From Xenorhabdus indica (GTDB taxonomy: Bacteria > Pseudomonadota > Gammaproteobacteria > Enterobacterales > Enterobacteriaceae): a stretch of DNA of 64,000 bases. The notes under the pieces are model-generated. The model was not told the origin of the DNA. It did no database searches and was given only the letters and a program-made list of their open reading frames with translations. Within the stretch, counting starts at the first letter, position 1. The number at the start of each line of letters is the position of its first letter. Both the position numbers and the translations under genes were made by a program. The stretch covers positions 62,001-126,000 of the forward strand of contig NZ_NKHP01000007.1 of assembly GCF_014467235.1 (NCBI RefSeq). The letters are read 5' to 3'. This document shows, in pieces, positions 28,497-37,857 of the stretch.

Positions 28497-29162
28497 ATGT
28501 CCACTCACCATTTCTTCTCCTGTCTGAAAGGAGACATTAAAAAATCGATATTTCTAGTTTGTCTGGCGGTAGGTGTGGTTGGTGTTTCTTACGGTTCACT
28601 GGCTACTGCTTATGGTTTTCCGTTATGGGTTCCTATTGCCTTATCTATATTAGTGCTGGCGGGAGCATCCGAATTTATGTTTATTGGTATTATTGCCAGT
28701 GGTGGTAATCCACTTGCAGCGGCTGCAGCGGGCTTATTGGTGAATGCTCGCCATTTACCCTTTGGGGTGGCTGTGCGCGAATTAGTCGGAAATCACATGG
28801 CAAAGTTCTTAGGCTGCCATATTATGAACGATGAAAGTGTGGTATTCGGAATGTCACAAGCAACTCCCGAACAACGTAAAGCCGCATACTGGCTATGTGG
28901 TATCGGTGTCACCATATTCTGGCCACTCGGTACTCTAATTGGCAGTACGGTTGGCAAATTTATTCCTACACCAGAGACTATCGGTCTGGATGCTGTTTTC
29001 CCGACAATTTTGCTGGCAATGGTGATCCCTTCATTCAAAAATAAAACCTCGCTTATTCGCGCTTCTAGTGGCGCAGCAATTTCGCTCTCTGCCATACCTT
29101 TCGCACCCGTGGGCTTACCGGTATTACTGTCACTACTGGGCTTACTGACAAGGAAAAAATAA
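28497..29162 (+). CDS. ygaZ: AzlC family amino-acid exporter, large subunit YgaZ
   Basis: 221-residue inner-membrane protein of the AzlC family. With YgaH it exports branched-chain amino acids; E. coli YgaZH exports L-valine. It is shorter at the N-terminus than E. coli YgaZ (about 245). Several hydrophobic helices are visible, with the family segment ILVLAGASEFMFIGIIASGG and LLVNARHLPFGVAVREL. The stop and the ygaH start overlap by one base (TAATG), giving translational coupling. It is divergent from an XRE-cupin regulator rather than next to mprA as in E. coli. Confidence 0.88.
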   Translation: MSTHHFFSCLKGDIKKSIFLVCLAVGVVGVSYGSLATAYGFPLWVPIALSILVLAGASEFMFIGIIASGGNPLAAAAAGLLVNARHLPFGVAVRELVGNHMAKFLGCHIMNDESVVFGMSQATPEQRKAAYWLCGIGVTIFWPLGTLIGSTVGKFIPTPETIGLDAVFPTILLAMVIPSFKNKTSLIRASSGAAISLSAIPFAPVGLPVLLSLLGLLTRKK

Positions 29163-29485
29163 TGGCAAACTATACCCTGATTATTATTGGCATTGCGATT
29201 CTGTCACTAGGTACTTATTTAATGCGCTTCGGTGGAGCAAAACTGGGGAACAGGCTTGCATTATCTGAACGTTCTCAGGCTCTTCTTTCCGATGCTGCAA
29301 CCACGTTGTTGTTCTCTGTAGCACTTGCTGCCACTTTCTACGAAGGTGAACATTTTGCTGGTATGGCACGCGCAATAGGTGTTGCTATTGCAGTATTTCT
29401 TGCCTGGAGAAAAGTACCACTGATTATAGTGATTCTGGCTGCCGCGCTCATAACGGCACTACTACGCTATACGGGAATAAACTAA
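29162..29485 (+). CDS. ygaH: AzlD family exporter subunit YgaH
   Basis: 107-residue inner-membrane protein of the AzlD family with about four hydrophobic segments (YTLIIIGIAILSLGTYLMRFG, LLSDAATTLLFSVALAATF, two more at the C-terminus). It is the small partner of YgaZ and overlaps its stop by one base. E. coli YgaH is 111 residues. A perfect palindromic terminator follows 35 bases after the stop. Confidence 0.88.
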   Translation: MANYTLIIIGIAILSLGTYLMRFGGAKLGNRLALSERSQALLSDAATTLLFSVALAATFYEGEHFAGMARAIGVAIAVFLAWRKVPLIIVILAAALITALLRYTGIN

Positions 29486-29520
29486 AAAGTGCATGTGCAT
29501 GAAGCAGATGTAAAAATTCA

Positions 29521-29540
29521 GGGGGCAATATATTGCCCCC
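29521..29540. terminator. terminator between ygaH and lpxM
   Basis: GGGGGCAATATATTGCCCCC is a perfect 20-base palindrome followed by TTTC on the plus strand. It lies between the convergent ygaH and lpxM stops and can serve both. Confidence 0.75.
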
Positions 29541-29554
29541 TTTCAATGACCAGA

Positions 29555-30523
29555 TCAGAGATCATTCCTTTTATAAGGCTCGATATCCCCTTCTTTCCGT
29601 GTCTTGAGTAGTTTCAATATCCAGGTATATTGTTCCGGGTTAGGCTTTACCAATTCTTCCAACTCCTGATTCATACGACGGGCAATATAAGCATCATCCT
29701 GTCCTGCGATATCATCCATAGGTGGGCGAATATAAATATCTAACTGATGAGTTTCACAATTATAAACCGGGAACAGAGGAACAATGGCAGCCTTACAAAC
29801 TTTCATCAAACGACCGACAGCAGGCAACGTTGCTTTATAAGTCGCAAAAAAATCAACGAACTCGCTGTGCTCTTCGCCATGATCTTGATCAGGCAGATAA
29901 TATCCCCAGAATCCCTGACGTACTGATGCAATAAAAGGCTTTATTCCCGCATCACGAGAATGAAGACGTCCACCAAAATGGTAACGAGCCTTGTTCCACA
30001 GATAATCTGCTACCGGATTGCTCTGATGGTGAAACATTGCTGATACTGTCTGCCCACGAGCGGCCAATAACATAGCAGGAATATCCACCGCCCAACCATG
30101 TGGCACCATAAAAATCACATTCTTACCCTGTTCTTTTAAAGCGTGAATGATCTCCTCACCATGCCACTGAGTTCGCTTAAGCGTAGACACTGCACCTCTC
30201 AAATAAAGTTCCGCCAGCATGACAAAAGATTGTGGTGCGGTGGCAAACATCTTATCAATTAATATTTCACGCTGCCGTTCCGACAATTCAGGAAAACAAT
30301 ACAGGAGATTAATTTTCGCTCTGCGCCGGGCACTTTTTGCCTTTTTGCCTGCCCAGATACCAATTCTGGCCAGAAAGGGATCACGCCATTTAACCGGGAT
30401 ATAAGCCAACCCCGCTAATATCCCTACACCAGCCCAAAGCCCCCAATAACGAGGATGCAAATAAGATAAATGAAACGTTGGGATGTAACCCAATTTACTA
30501 TCTGTATCTTTCTCTTTATTCAT
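29555..30523 (-). CDS. lpxM: lipid A myristoyltransferase LpxM (MsbB)
   Basis: Inner-membrane late acyltransferase that adds the second secondary acyl chain (myristate in E. coli) to lipid A. The 322 residues match E. coli LpxM (323), including N-terminal HPRYWGLWAGVG, the catalytic H-x4-D motif in VPHGWAVDIPAM (about 139-150), and YYLPDQDHGEEHSEFVDFF. It lies just downstream of mepM on the same strand, separated by a strong terminator and about 150 bases, so it probably has its own promoter. Confidence 0.95.
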   Translation of the reverse strand: MNKEKDTDSKLGYIPTFHLSYLHPRYWGLWAGVGILAGLAYIPVKWRDPFLARIGIWAGKKAKSARRRAKINLLYCFPELSERQREILIDKMFATAPQSFVMLAELYLRGAVSTLKRTQWHGEEIIHALKEQGKNVIFMVPHGWAVDIPAMLLAARGQTVSAMFHHQSNPVADYLWNKARYHFGGRLHSRDAGIKPFIASVRQGFWGYYLPDQDHGEEHSEFVDFFATYKATLPAVGRLMKVCKAAIVPLFPVYNCETHQLDIYIRPPMDDIAGQDDAYIARRMNQELEELVKPNPEQYTWILKLLKTRKEGDIEPYKRNDL

Positions 30524-30625
30524 GAGCTAACTCTGGTGGTTCCAACATAGACTACCAATACCCGCTTTCAATGTCTTTTTTCCTAATATATTTGTTCCAA
30601 AGTATGTTCTTTTTCAGCAAAAATA

Positions 30626-30661
30626 ACATAAAGCGGATGATACCAATCATCCGCTTTATGT
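30626..30661 (-). terminator. terminator after mepM
   Basis: ACATAAAGCGGATGAT and ATCATCCGCTTTATGT form a perfect 16-bp stem with a 4-base loop, 19 bases beyond the mepM stop. TTATTTTTG follows on the minus strand. Confidence 0.85.
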
Positions 30662-30679
30662 GTTAGTAACCTGAACTTT

Positions 30680-32002
30680 TTAATTCAACGACAGTTTCGG
30701 TTTAACTTCTTTAACCATCGCAATATATTCCGAACGTTCTTTACCACTTAATCCGCCCGAACGAGGCAGTTTTGCAGTAAGTGGATTAACCGGTTGCTGA
30801 TTATCCCAAAACTCAAAGTGTAAGTGAGGGCCTGTTGAACGACCCGTATTACCTGACAAGCCGATACGTTCCCCACGTTTCACTTTCTGACCTGGTTTCA
30901 CCAGCAGTTTTCTCATATGCATATATCGGGTTGTATATTGACGACCATGTCTAATAGCAACAAAATTACCTGCGGCACCATCAAACTTGGCAACGATGAC
31001 TTCTCCATCACCAACAGCCAGAACAGGTGTTCCTACTGGCATAGCAAAATCAACCCCTTTATGGGCTGTAACCCGTCCTGTAACAGGATTTAAGCGACGA
31101 GGATTAAAAGGAGAAGATACCCTAAATTGTTTTGTTGTTGGAAAACGTAAGAATCCCCGTTCCAAACCTGATGCATTACTATCGTAGAAGCGACCATCTT
31201 CTGCACGGAATGCATAATAATCATTACCGCCACTTTGCAAACGAACACCCAATAGTTGGCTCTGTTCACTTTTCCCATCAAGCATTTCGCGAGACATCAA
31301 TACAGAAAACCGATCACCTTTACGTAACCGACGGAAATCTATCTGCCATTGTAATGCTTTGGTCACTTCCCTTACTTCACTACTGGTTAAACCCGCCGAC
31401 ACAGCACTTCCCGTGAAACTGCCATCCACAGCACCGGTAATGACACTATTTATCCATTCTCCCTTCTGATATTCCTTTGTCTCTTTGAAAACATCACCTT
31501 CACGGGTATAAATACGCGTTTCACGACGCGACACTCCCCAAGTTAACATTTTCAGACTGCCATTATCGTCAATAGTCCATGATAATGACTGACCAATACT
31601 TAAATCACGCAGAGCTTTATTTTGATTTGCTAACAAAGCGACATCAGACGAATCTATACCAAACTGGTTTAAAATTGAACTTAGAGTATCACCACTGGAA
31701 ACAACGTACTGGTGGGGAATATTTGCCGTTGTATCAGTGCCACTCTCCTCATCCCTAATTCCCTCATCCGAGAATTGTTCATTACTATCACCTATCGTGT
31801 CATCTGTCGCATCAGGGATACTATCGGGCGTTGTGAGGATAATGTGCCCCGTTCTTTCCATTCTTTCTTCTTGTTCGTGATAAACAACCGGCCGCCACAC
31901 AGCTACAGCCAAAGTAACCAAAGTCAGAGAGCCGAGCATGATTTTGTGTGGCTTAGGCAGGTTGTTATATACCAGAACGATAGTTTTAACTATCTGCTGC
32001 AC
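30680..32002 (-). CDS. mepM: murein DD-endopeptidase MepM
   Basis: Periplasmic endopeptidase that cuts peptide crosslinks so new peptidoglycan can be inserted. The 440 residues (the same length as E. coli MepM) show an N-terminal membrane anchor (about 20-37), a LysM-type OapA region (YVVSSGDTLSSILNQFG, about 99-115) and a C-terminal M23 domain. The zinc ligands lie in HKGVDFAMPVG and HLHFEFW. The start is GTG (MQQIVKTIV). It lies 20 bases after znuA on the same strand, the E. coli arrangement, so it can be transcribed from the Zur-controlled znuA promoter. Confidence 0.95.
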   Translation of the reverse strand: MQQIVKTIVLVYNNLPKPHKIMLGSLTLVTLAVAVWRPVVYHEQEERMERTGHIILTTPDSIPDATDDTIGDSNEQFSDEGIRDEESGTDTTANIPHQYVVSSGDTLSSILNQFGIDSSDVALLANQNKALRDLSIGQSLSWTIDDNGSLKMLTWGVSRRETRIYTREGDVFKETKEYQKGEWINSVITGAVDGSFTGSAVSAGLTSSEVREVTKALQWQIDFRRLRKGDRFSVLMSREMLDGKSEQSQLLGVRLQSGGNDYYAFRAEDGRFYDSNASGLERGFLRFPTTKQFRVSSPFNPRRLNPVTGRVTAHKGVDFAMPVGTPVLAVGDGEVIVAKFDGAAGNFVAIRHGRQYTTRYMHMRKLLVKPGQKVKRGERIGLSGNTGRSTGPHLHFEFWDNQQPVNPLTAKLPRSGGLSGKERSEYIAMVKEVKPKLSLN

Positions 32003-32022
32003 TAATAAAATTCCTTATTATA

Positions 32023-32979
32023 CTAATTCAGGCAGCCAAAGTATTGCTCCGACAGTTGAGTTATAAATTTCATGTAACTGTCTTTATTCAATACGATGCC
32101 ACTTCCCAATGGGTCGAGTGTTCCAATACGCACATTAGTACCTTTTGCTACGGCATGAATGACGGCTGGCCTGAATTGAGGTTCAGCAAAAATACACTTT
32201 GCTTTTTGCTCAACCAATTGTGTTCGTATGTAATGTAGTCTTTGCGCACCAGGTTGTATTTCAGGGTTCACAGTAAAAACACCCAATGGTGATAACTGAT
32301 AGTGTGTTTCAAAGTAACCATAAGCGTCATGAAAAACGAAATATCCCTGTCCTAGCACGGGTTTCAGAATATGGGTAATATTCTTGTTAGTTTGTACAAG
32401 CTGTCCATTGAATTTACGTAGGTTTACTTCTAGTTGTTGTTTCTGTTGAGGATACAGCTCAACAAGCCGGGAATATATCGCCTGAGCGGCTTTCTCCGCA
32501 ATTTCTGGTGATAGCCAAATATGCATATTATATTGGCCGTGGTGGTGATGTTCGTGATCGGTCTCATGTTTATGCTGATTCGATTCATTTGAATCATGTT
32601 CACCTTCGCTATTTTTCAGTAATAGAGGTTTAATAGTAGGTAAATCCGCCAATTCCAATTGTTTATTCTGTGCAATTTTTTCTACTGGCTTTGCTAAAAA
32701 TGTTTCCATATCTGGTCCAATCCAGACAACCAAATCCGCCTGATTAAGTTTGCGGATATCTGAAGGTCTCAAAGCGTAATCATGTGGAGAAGCTCCATCA
32801 GGTAAAAGCACCTGAGTATCTGTTACACCGTCAGCAATCGCGGCAGCAATAAAACCTAATGGTCGCATAGATGTGACGACATCTGCCTGAACAGAGTAAT
32901 TAATACCCATTGTTAATACAGTAACCAATGCTACCTGACGAAAAAATGTATGCGCGTATTTTTGTGGTTTGTGTAACAT
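32023..32979 (-). CDS. znuA: zinc ABC transporter periplasmic binding protein ZnuA
   Basis: High-affinity zinc-binding lipoprotein-like periplasmic component of ZnuABC. The 318 residues have a signal peptide ending near YSVQA, the domain start VVTSMRPLGFIAAAIADGV, a zinc ligand His in GASPHDYALRPSD, and a His-rich loop (HKHETDHEHHHH, about 135-148) typical of ZnuA. FHDAYGYFE contains a further ligand. It is divergent from znuCB, with a perfect Zur box between them. Confidence 0.96.
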   Translation of the reverse strand: MLHKPQKYAHTFFRQVALVTVLTMGINYSVQADVVTSMRPLGFIAAAIADGVTDTQVLLPDGASPHDYALRPSDIRKLNQADLVVWIGPDMETFLAKPVEKIAQNKQLELADLPTIKPLLLKNSEGEHDSNESNQHKHETDHEHHHHGQYNMHIWLSPEIAEKAAQAIYSRLVELYPQQKQQLEVNLRKFNGQLVQTNKNITHILKPVLGQGYFVFHDAYGYFETHYQLSPLGVFTVNPEIQPGAQRLHYIRTQLVEQKAKCIFAEPQFRPAVIHAVAKGTNVRIGTLDPLGSGIVLNKDSYMKFITQLSEQYFGCLN

Positions 32980-33006
32980 AATATGAATATTCCATGCATT
33001 GAATCT

Positions 33007-33031
33007 AAAAATGTTATATTATAACATTCCA
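33007..33031. promoter_or_regulatory. Zur box between znuA and znuCB
   Basis: AATGTTATA-T-TATAACATT (33010-33028) is a perfect 9-1-9 palindrome and matches the enterobacterial Zur operator. It lies in the 92-base divergent gap, so zinc-loaded Zur can repress znuA-mepM and znuCB together. Confidence 0.9.
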
Positions 33032-33071
33032 TTGATTCTGCAAGACACTTTTAACATGTCTGTTATGTAAC

Positions 33072-33827
33072 ATGTCAACTATGATTACCCTAAAAAACAT
33101 TACAGTTAAATTTGGTAGCCGCAAGGTATTAAACAATATCTCTTTCAACCTTACACAAGGTAAAATCCTAACGTTAATCGGCCCCAATGGAGCAGGTAAA
33201 TCAACGTTAGTACGCATCGTTCTGGGTTTAATTCGCCCAACTTCCGGCACTATTGAACACAACCATACGTTAAGGATAGGATATGTCCCACAAAAACTTA
33301 ATCTTGATCCCACCTTACCTTTGACCGTTAAACGTTTCATGATGCTAAAACCGGGCGTTAAATCAGCAGATATCATCCCTGTTTTGGAACGAGTCAACGC
33401 TACACATTTATTGCAATACCCCATGCAGAAGCTATCAGGCGGAGAAACCCAACGAGTTTTACTTGCCAAAGCGTTACTCAATCATCCTCAACTTCTGGTT
33501 CTTGACGAACCGACACAGGGTGTGGATGTGAATGGTCAGCTAGCACTTTATGATTTAATCAATCAAATTAGAACAGAACTTAATTGCGCTGTCCTTATGG
33601 TATCTCATGACCTGCACTTAGTGATGGCGAAAACAGACGAGGTTTTATGCCTTAATCAACACATTTGCTGTTCGGGTACTCCTGAAGTGGTATCCATGCA
33701 TCCAGAATTTATTGCGATGTTTGGTCGTCATGGTGCAGAACAACTGGCAGTTTATCGCCATCATCACAATCATCATCATGATATAAGAGGAAAAATTATT
33801 TTGAAGAAGGGTGGAGAGCCACGTTAA
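33072..33827 (+). CDS. znuC: zinc ABC transporter ATP-binding protein ZnuC
   Basis: Cytoplasmic ATPase of ZnuABC, 251 residues. Walker A is GPNGAGKST (about 39-47), the signature is LSGGETQRV (about 122-130), and Walker [13 protein letters not shown] follows. The C-terminal His-rich HHHNHHHD (about 233-240) is typical of enterobacterial ZnuC. The ATG at 33072 follows no strong site, and a second in-frame ATG at 33081 is possible. The stop overlaps the znuB start by one base (TAATG). Confidence 0.95.
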   Translation: MSTMITLKNITVKFGSRKVLNNISFNLTQGKILTLIGPNGAGKSTLVRIVLGLIRPTSGTIEHNHTLRIGYVPQKLNLDPTLPLTVKRFMMLKPGVKSADIIPVLERVNATHLLQYPMQKLSGGETQRVLLAKALLNHPQLLVLDEPTQGVDVNGQLALYDLINQIRTELNCAVLMVSHDLHLVMAKTDEVLCLNQHICCSGTPEVVSMHPEFIAMFGRHGAEQLAVYRHHHNHHHDIRGKIILKKGGEPR

Positions 33828-34612
33828 TGATCGAACTACTATTTCCGGGTTGGCTGGCCGGAATTTTATTGGCAATTGCCGCAGGGCCTCTTGGATCTTT
33901 TGTCGTTTGGCGCAGAATGTCCTATTTTGGCGATACACTGGCACATGCATCATTGCTCGGTGTAGCATTCGGATTTTTATTAAGTATTAATCCATTTTAT
34001 GCTGTTATTGCTGTTACGCTGATATTAGCTGTTGTTTTAGTCTGGCTGGAAAAACGCCCACAACTCGCTGTTGATACCCTGCTAGGGATCATGGCCCATA
34101 GTGCCTTGTCATTAGGCTTAGTGGTTGTCAGCTTTATGACCAGTATTCGGGTTGATCTGATGGCTTATTTATTCGGTGATTTACTCTCTGTGACTTATGA
34201 AGATCTCTGGATGATTTCAGCAGGTGTTGCAACTGTTGCAGGGTTATTAGTATGGCAATGGCGTGCTTTACTGTCGATGACGGTCAGTCAGGATCTGGCT
34301 TTCGTGGATGGCATTAAAATTCAACGGCTGCGAGTACTGTTGATGTTGGTGACAGCTCTGACTATTGGGCTGGCAATGAAATTTGTCGGTGCACTGATTA
34401 TCACCTCTCTGTTAATTATTCCCGCCGCTACCGCCCGCCGTTTCGCTCGTACACCTGAACAGATGGCAATTTTCGCCATTGGTATAGGTATGTTCTCTGT
34501 TACTGGCGGACTGACTTTATCCGCGTTTTATAACACACCAGCAGGGCCTTCTGTTGTACTTTGTGCTGCCGTGTTATTTGCATTGAGTTTAACGTGTAAA
34601 GTAAGAAGTTAA
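33827..34612 (+). CDS. znuB: zinc ABC transporter permease ZnuB
   Basis: 261-residue inner-membrane permease of the ABC-3 family with seven to eight hydrophobic helices. The family motifs [22 protein letters not shown] (about 28-49) and [22 protein letters not shown] (about 182-203) are both present. It works with ZnuC and ZnuA in zinc uptake. The start overlaps the znuC stop by one base. A hairpin with a T7 tract ends the znuCB transcript 58 bases downstream. Confidence 0.95.
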   Translation: MIELLFPGWLAGILLAIAAGPLGSFVVWRRMSYFGDTLAHASLLGVAFGFLLSINPFYAVIAVTLILAVVLVWLEKRPQLAVDTLLGIMAHSALSLGLVVVSFMTSIRVDLMAYLFGDLLSVTYEDLWMISAGVATVAGLLVWQWRALLSMTVSQDLAFVDGIKIQRLRVLLMLVTALTIGLAMKFVGALIITSLLIIPAATARRFARTPEQMAIFAIGIGMFSVTGGLTLSAFYNTPAGPSVVLCAAVLFALSLTCKVRS

Positions 34613-34669
34613 TCATTCAGGTTAATAGAAAAATCTCGCTTCTTTGTTTAGATAAACACAAGGGTTATG

Positions 34670-34703
34670 ATCTTAATGATGATGACCCTTTTTTTAAGAC
34701 CAA
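34670..34703 (+). terminator. terminator after znuB
   Basis: AAGGGTTATGATC pairs with GATGATGACCCTT (one wobble and one mismatch) around loop TTAAT, followed by TTTTTTT on the plus strand. Confidence 0.75.
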
Positions 34704-34899
34704 ATTTCAAGATAAAAAGTATCGACACAACAAGATATTAATATTAAAACGTAGGTATCTAAGCTGCTAATCAGCTTTGGCATTATTCACATTGCTATGA
34801 TCATCTGTAAATAATTATTGATATATAGAAAAGTTAAAAACCAGTATTTTATCAATATGCTGGTTTGACAAAGAACATTTCGTGCAAGTTTATAGCAAA

Positions 34900-35256
34900 T
34901 TAATATACGATTGCCTTTACATAATGCGCTTCGAGTTTAATTTTTACGGTTTTTCCTTGAACAAAGGCATCATGAACAACTTCAGCATGTCTTGCCTTTG
35001 ATGCATCAACACTAACACATCCTATATCATTTGATTCTAATCCTACAAACCAATAAACATTTGTTCCCAAATGTTCTAAAGAAATCAAATAATCCAATTT
35101 CCCTATATAATTTCCAGAAGTCATTATTTTTGTACAGTGGAAATCAGGCGAAACAACACCTAGGTTTTCAGTTATTGCTTTCTCCATAGCCATCCCAGCG
35201 CCAGTAACCAGAGATAAAAACAATCCCGCAAGAACACTCACTTTTTTATTTATCAT
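34900..35256 (-). CDS. secreted protein of unknown function, possible OB-fold toxin B-subunit type
   Basis: 118-residue protein with a clear Sec signal peptide (MINKKVSVLAGLFLSLVTGAG) and a mature part of about 90 residues, rich in beta-strand patterns with two cysteines that could form a disulfide. The segment GCVSVDASKARHAEVV followed by QGKTVKIKLE resembles the helix-plus-strand region of SubB-like AB5 toxin B subunits (CS...S, GQPVRI). This is pattern similarity only. The ATG at 35256 has AAGGGGG 6 bases upstream; the longer in-frame reading is rejected. No A-subunit gene lies nearby. The gap 34704-34899 holds nothing recognisable. Confidence 0.7.
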   Translation of the reverse strand: MINKKVSVLAGLFLSLVTGAGMAMEKAITENLGVVSPDFHCTKIMTSGNYIGKLDYLISLEHLGTNVYWFVGLESNDIGCVSVDASKARHAEVVHDAFVQGKTVKIKLEAHYVKAIVY

Positions 35257-35568
35257 AGCAACCCCCTTATTTATATAAGTCAATCTTTTCAGACATCGAC
35301 TAAATATTATCCACACGATATCTGAATGCGCCATATTAAAATAAGGATAACATTGATAACTTAGCTCAGATAAAAGCCAGTTATAAAAACTAATTAGTAA
35401 CCACCAAAGAAATGAAAATTATCATAATAAGGTTTTCTTTATTTTAAAAACAAAAAACCTCGCAAATAGGTAATAATATCAATTTACTGATTGATGTATC
35501 ATCTTCCTATTTGGGAGAGTATTCAAATGGCAAATATTGATATGGTTTATCCTTTTTACCATGCAAGT

Positions 35569-35592
35569 AAAAAGCCCCGCGAATGCGGGGCT
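35569..35592 (-). terminator. terminator after the ygiW-like gene
   Basis: AGCCCCGC and GCGGGGCT form a perfect 8-bp stem with a 4-base loop, followed on the minus strand by TTTTTACTTG. It lies 19 bases past the stop of the BOF-domain gene. The remaining bases back to 35257 show no gene. Confidence 0.85.
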
Positions 35593-35610
35593 GTATTTAA
35601 AATACCTGTG

Positions 35611-35994
35611 TTATTTCACAACGTGAATAACTTTGGCATCAATCTCAATACTGTTCCAGTCTTTGTCCACTTCACCTTCGATATGAACTTTATCGGTCGG
35701 AGTGACCGTCTGACCCAGCCAGATTTTGTCATCAATGTCAACGTAAACAGAACCACTGTTATCCCTGAATTCATAAAGTTCGTGGCCAATCTGTTTAACA
35801 ATGTTACCTTCCAGCACAACCCATGAGTCATCATGAAGGGATTTTGCTTTCGCAACGCTGGTCAGGCCGAAAGTTGGACCTTTAAATCCTCCTTGAGAAT
35901 AACCAGTGCTATCCGGGGAAACGAAACCGCCCTGCTGCGCTAAAGCATTAAAAGAAAAGAGGCTGAAAATAATAACGCTCAGTGTTTTTTTCAT
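35611..35994 (-). CDS. YgiW/YdeI family periplasmic stress protein (BOF domain)
   Basis: 127-residue periplasmic protein: signal peptide (MKKTLSVIIFSLFSFNALA), a Gly-rich start (QQGGFVSPDSTGYSQGGF), then an OB-fold BOF domain with VAKAKSLHDDSWVVLEGNIV, GSVYVDIDDKIW and GEVDKDWNSIEIDAKVI. It is closest in pattern to E. coli YgiW, linked to peroxide, cadmium and acid stress and virulence-regulator signalling. No qseBC pair is adjacent, unlike E. coli, so the symbol is left blank. The ATG at 35994 has AGAG upstream; the longer reading into the ruvB terminator is rejected. Confidence 0.88.
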   Translation of the reverse strand: MKKTLSVIIFSLFSFNALAQQGGFVSPDSTGYSQGGFKGPTFGLTSVAKAKSLHDDSWVVLEGNIVKQIGHELYEFRDNSGSVYVDIDDKIWLGQTVTPTDKVHIEGEVDKDWNSIEIDAKVIHVVK

Positions 35995-36022
35995 ATGTTT
36001 CTCTTTGATTGTGTGTGCAAAT

Positions 36023-36044
36023 AAAAAACCCCGCAATCGCGAGG
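36023..36044 (-). terminator. terminator after ruvB
   Basis: On the minus strand CCTCGC-GATT-GCGGGG (one G-T pair) is followed by TTTTTTATTT. It lies about 93 bases beyond the ruvB stop and separates ruvAB from the ygiW-like gene. Confidence 0.8.
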
Positions 36045-36136
36045 CTTGAGAAGTCAAAAAACTGTGTGACTTTACTGCTACTTTCGTCACAATAGCATGA
36101 TTTTTGCGTACATGTTAGTTATTTTTCAGGTAATTT

Positions 36137-37144
36137 TTACTCGCTTTCTTTACTTAAGCCAAAGTGTCGATAGGCATGATTGGTTGCAATACGGCCTCGT
36201 GGTGTGCGCTGAATGAATCCTTGCTGGATTAAGAAAGGCTCTAAAACATCCTCTATAGTTTCTCGCTCTTCACCAATTGCTGCGGCAAGGTTATCCAAGC
36301 CAACCGGCCCACCCATAAATTTATCAATAATGGCAACCAGTAACTTACGGTCGAGGTAATCAAAGCCCGCTGAATCCACATTCAGCATATCAAGGGCTTT
36401 CGCAGCAATGTCGCTGTTAACGGAACCATCACCTTTTACCTGAGCAAAGTCACGTACCCGGCGCAGTAAACGGTTGGTAATACGGGGCGTTCCACGAGAG
36501 CGCATCGCAATTTGTCTAGCTCCGTCATCTGAAATACTCAACCCTATATAACGGGCACTGCGGGAAACGATGCTTTGCAAGTCATCTACATTATAAAATT
36601 CAAGGCGTTGTACAATACCAAACCTATCGCGCAAAGGAGAAGTCAAAGATCCTGCGCGGGTTGTTGCACCAACTAAAGTAAACGGAGGCAGATCAATTTT
36701 GATTGAACGGGCGGCCGGACCTTCCCCAATCATGATATCCAGTTGATAATCTTCCATTGCCGGATAGAGAATTTCTTCTACAACCGGAGACAACCGATGG
36801 ATTTCATCAATAAACAGAACATCATGAGGTTCAAGGTTTGTCAGCATGGCGGCGAGATCCCCTGCTTTTTCTAATACCGGCCCTGAAGTTGTGCGGAGAT
36901 TTACACCCATTTCGTTGGCAACAATATTTGCCAGCGTGGTTTTACCCAATCCAGGAGGACCGAAAATCAGCAAATGATCCAGCGCGTCTCCCCGTTGCCG
37001 CGCAGCCTGAATAAAGATCTCCATCTGCTCACAAACATGAGGTTGACCAACATATTCAGACAGCAATTTAGGCCTGATAGCACGATCAATAGCTTCATCA
37101 TCTTGCAGAACTTCTGCTGAGACCAGACGGTCAGCTTCAATCAT
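36137..37144 (-). CDS. ruvB: Holliday junction branch migration helicase RuvB
   Basis: Hexameric AAA+ motor that drives branch migration with RuvA. The 335 residues match E. coli RuvB: Walker [10 protein letters not shown] (about 62-70), Walker [10 protein letters not shown] (about 110-118), [17 protein letters not shown], then the C-terminal winged helix with [10 protein letters not shown]. The ATG at 37144 has AGGAG 7 bases upstream; a GTG three bases earlier is also in frame. It lies 16 bases after ruvA. Confidence 0.97.
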   Translation of the reverse strand: MIEADRLVSAEVLQDDEAIDRAIRPKLLSEYVGQPHVCEQMEIFIQAARQRGDALDHLLIFGPPGLGKTTLANIVANEMGVNLRTTSGPVLEKAGDLAAMLTNLEPHDVLFIDEIHRLSPVVEEILYPAMEDYQLDIMIGEGPAARSIKIDLPPFTLVGATTRAGSLTSPLRDRFGIVQRLEFYNVDDLQSIVSRSARYIGLSISDDGARQIAMRSRGTPRITNRLLRRVRDFAQVKGDGSVNSDIAAKALDMLNVDSAGFDYLDRKLLVAIIDKFMGGPVGLDNLAAAIGEERETIEDVLEPFLIQQGFIQRTPRGRIATNHAYRHFGLSKESE

Positions 37145-37160
37145 CACTTAACTCCTGCAA

Positions 37161-37778
37161 TTACAGAGCCGCACGAAGCGCTTCTCGGATAAGAGTTTCA
37201 CAATCTGTACCCGGTTTAGCAACTTTGCTAACCATCCGGCTGGCTTCCTGCGGTTTATACCCCAATGAAACTAATGCTGCCGCTGCTTCTGCTTCAATAT
37301 CAGCATCAGAATTAGCCGCCTGAGTTGCCGCTGGCAAATTAATGTCACTATTTTGGTTAAACAGATCGCCCTTAAGCCCTTTAAAGCGATCTTTCATTTC
37401 TACCACTAACCTTTCCGCTGTTTTTTTACCCACTCCCGGTAGCTTAACCAGAGAAGTAATAGCTTCCTGCTCAATGGCTGTCACGAATTGTTGGGCAGAC
37501 ATACCAGAAAGGATCGCCAATGCCAGTTTCGGCCCGACGCCATTGACTTTAATCAGTTCGCGGAAAAGTGCTCGTTCTTGCTTATCATTAAAACCATATA
37601 ATAATTGAGCATCTTCACGCACAATAAATTGAGTAAATAAAATAGCTTCCTGGCCGATTTCAGGTAGTTCATAGAAACAGGTCATTGGCATATGAACTTC
37701 ATAACCTACACCATTCGTTTCCAATAAAACCAATGGTGGCTGTTTTTCCAATACAGTTCCTCTCAAACGCCCTATCAC
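37161..37778 (-). CDS. ruvA: Holliday junction branch migration protein RuvA
   Basis: 205-residue junction-recognition protein with an N-terminal OB domain ([28 protein letters not shown]), two helix-hairpin-helix motifs ([29 protein letters not shown]) and a C-terminal RuvB-binding domain ([12 protein letters not shown]). Translation starts at GTG. It is first in ruvAB. A LexA-type box lies 58 bases upstream, so the operon should be DNA-damage inducible. Confidence 0.97.
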   Translation of the reverse strand: MIGRLRGTVLEKQPPLVLLETNGVGYEVHMPMTCFYELPEIGQEAILFTQFIVREDAQLLYGFNDKQERALFRELIKVNGVGPKLALAILSGMSAQQFVTAIEQEAITSLVKLPGVGKKTAERLVVEMKDRFKGLKGDLFNQNSDINLPAATQAANSDADIEAEAAAALVSLGYKPQEASRMVSKVAKPGTDCETLIREALRAAL

Positions 37779-37835
37779 TACTTACCCCCTGAAAATAAAA
37801 TAAATGATTCGATACAGCTTATAGCATAAAAAAAA

Positions 37836-37851
37836 CTGGACGTATATCCAG
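37836..37851. promoter_or_regulatory. LexA (SOS) box upstream of ruvAB
   Basis: CTGGACGTATATCCAG has the form CTGG-N8-CCAG, the variant half-sites known for the E. coli ruvAB SOS box. It lies 58 bases upstream of the ruvA start, in the ruvC-ruvA gap. On the minus strand it is followed by TTTTTTTT, so it may double as a weak terminator for ruvC. Confidence 0.75.
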
Positions 37852-37857
37852 GCAAGG

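Noticed and set aside
35491-35826. 111-codon plus-strand ORF opposite the ygiW-like gene
   Set aside because: It is antisense to a well-matched BOF-domain gene and runs through its terminator.
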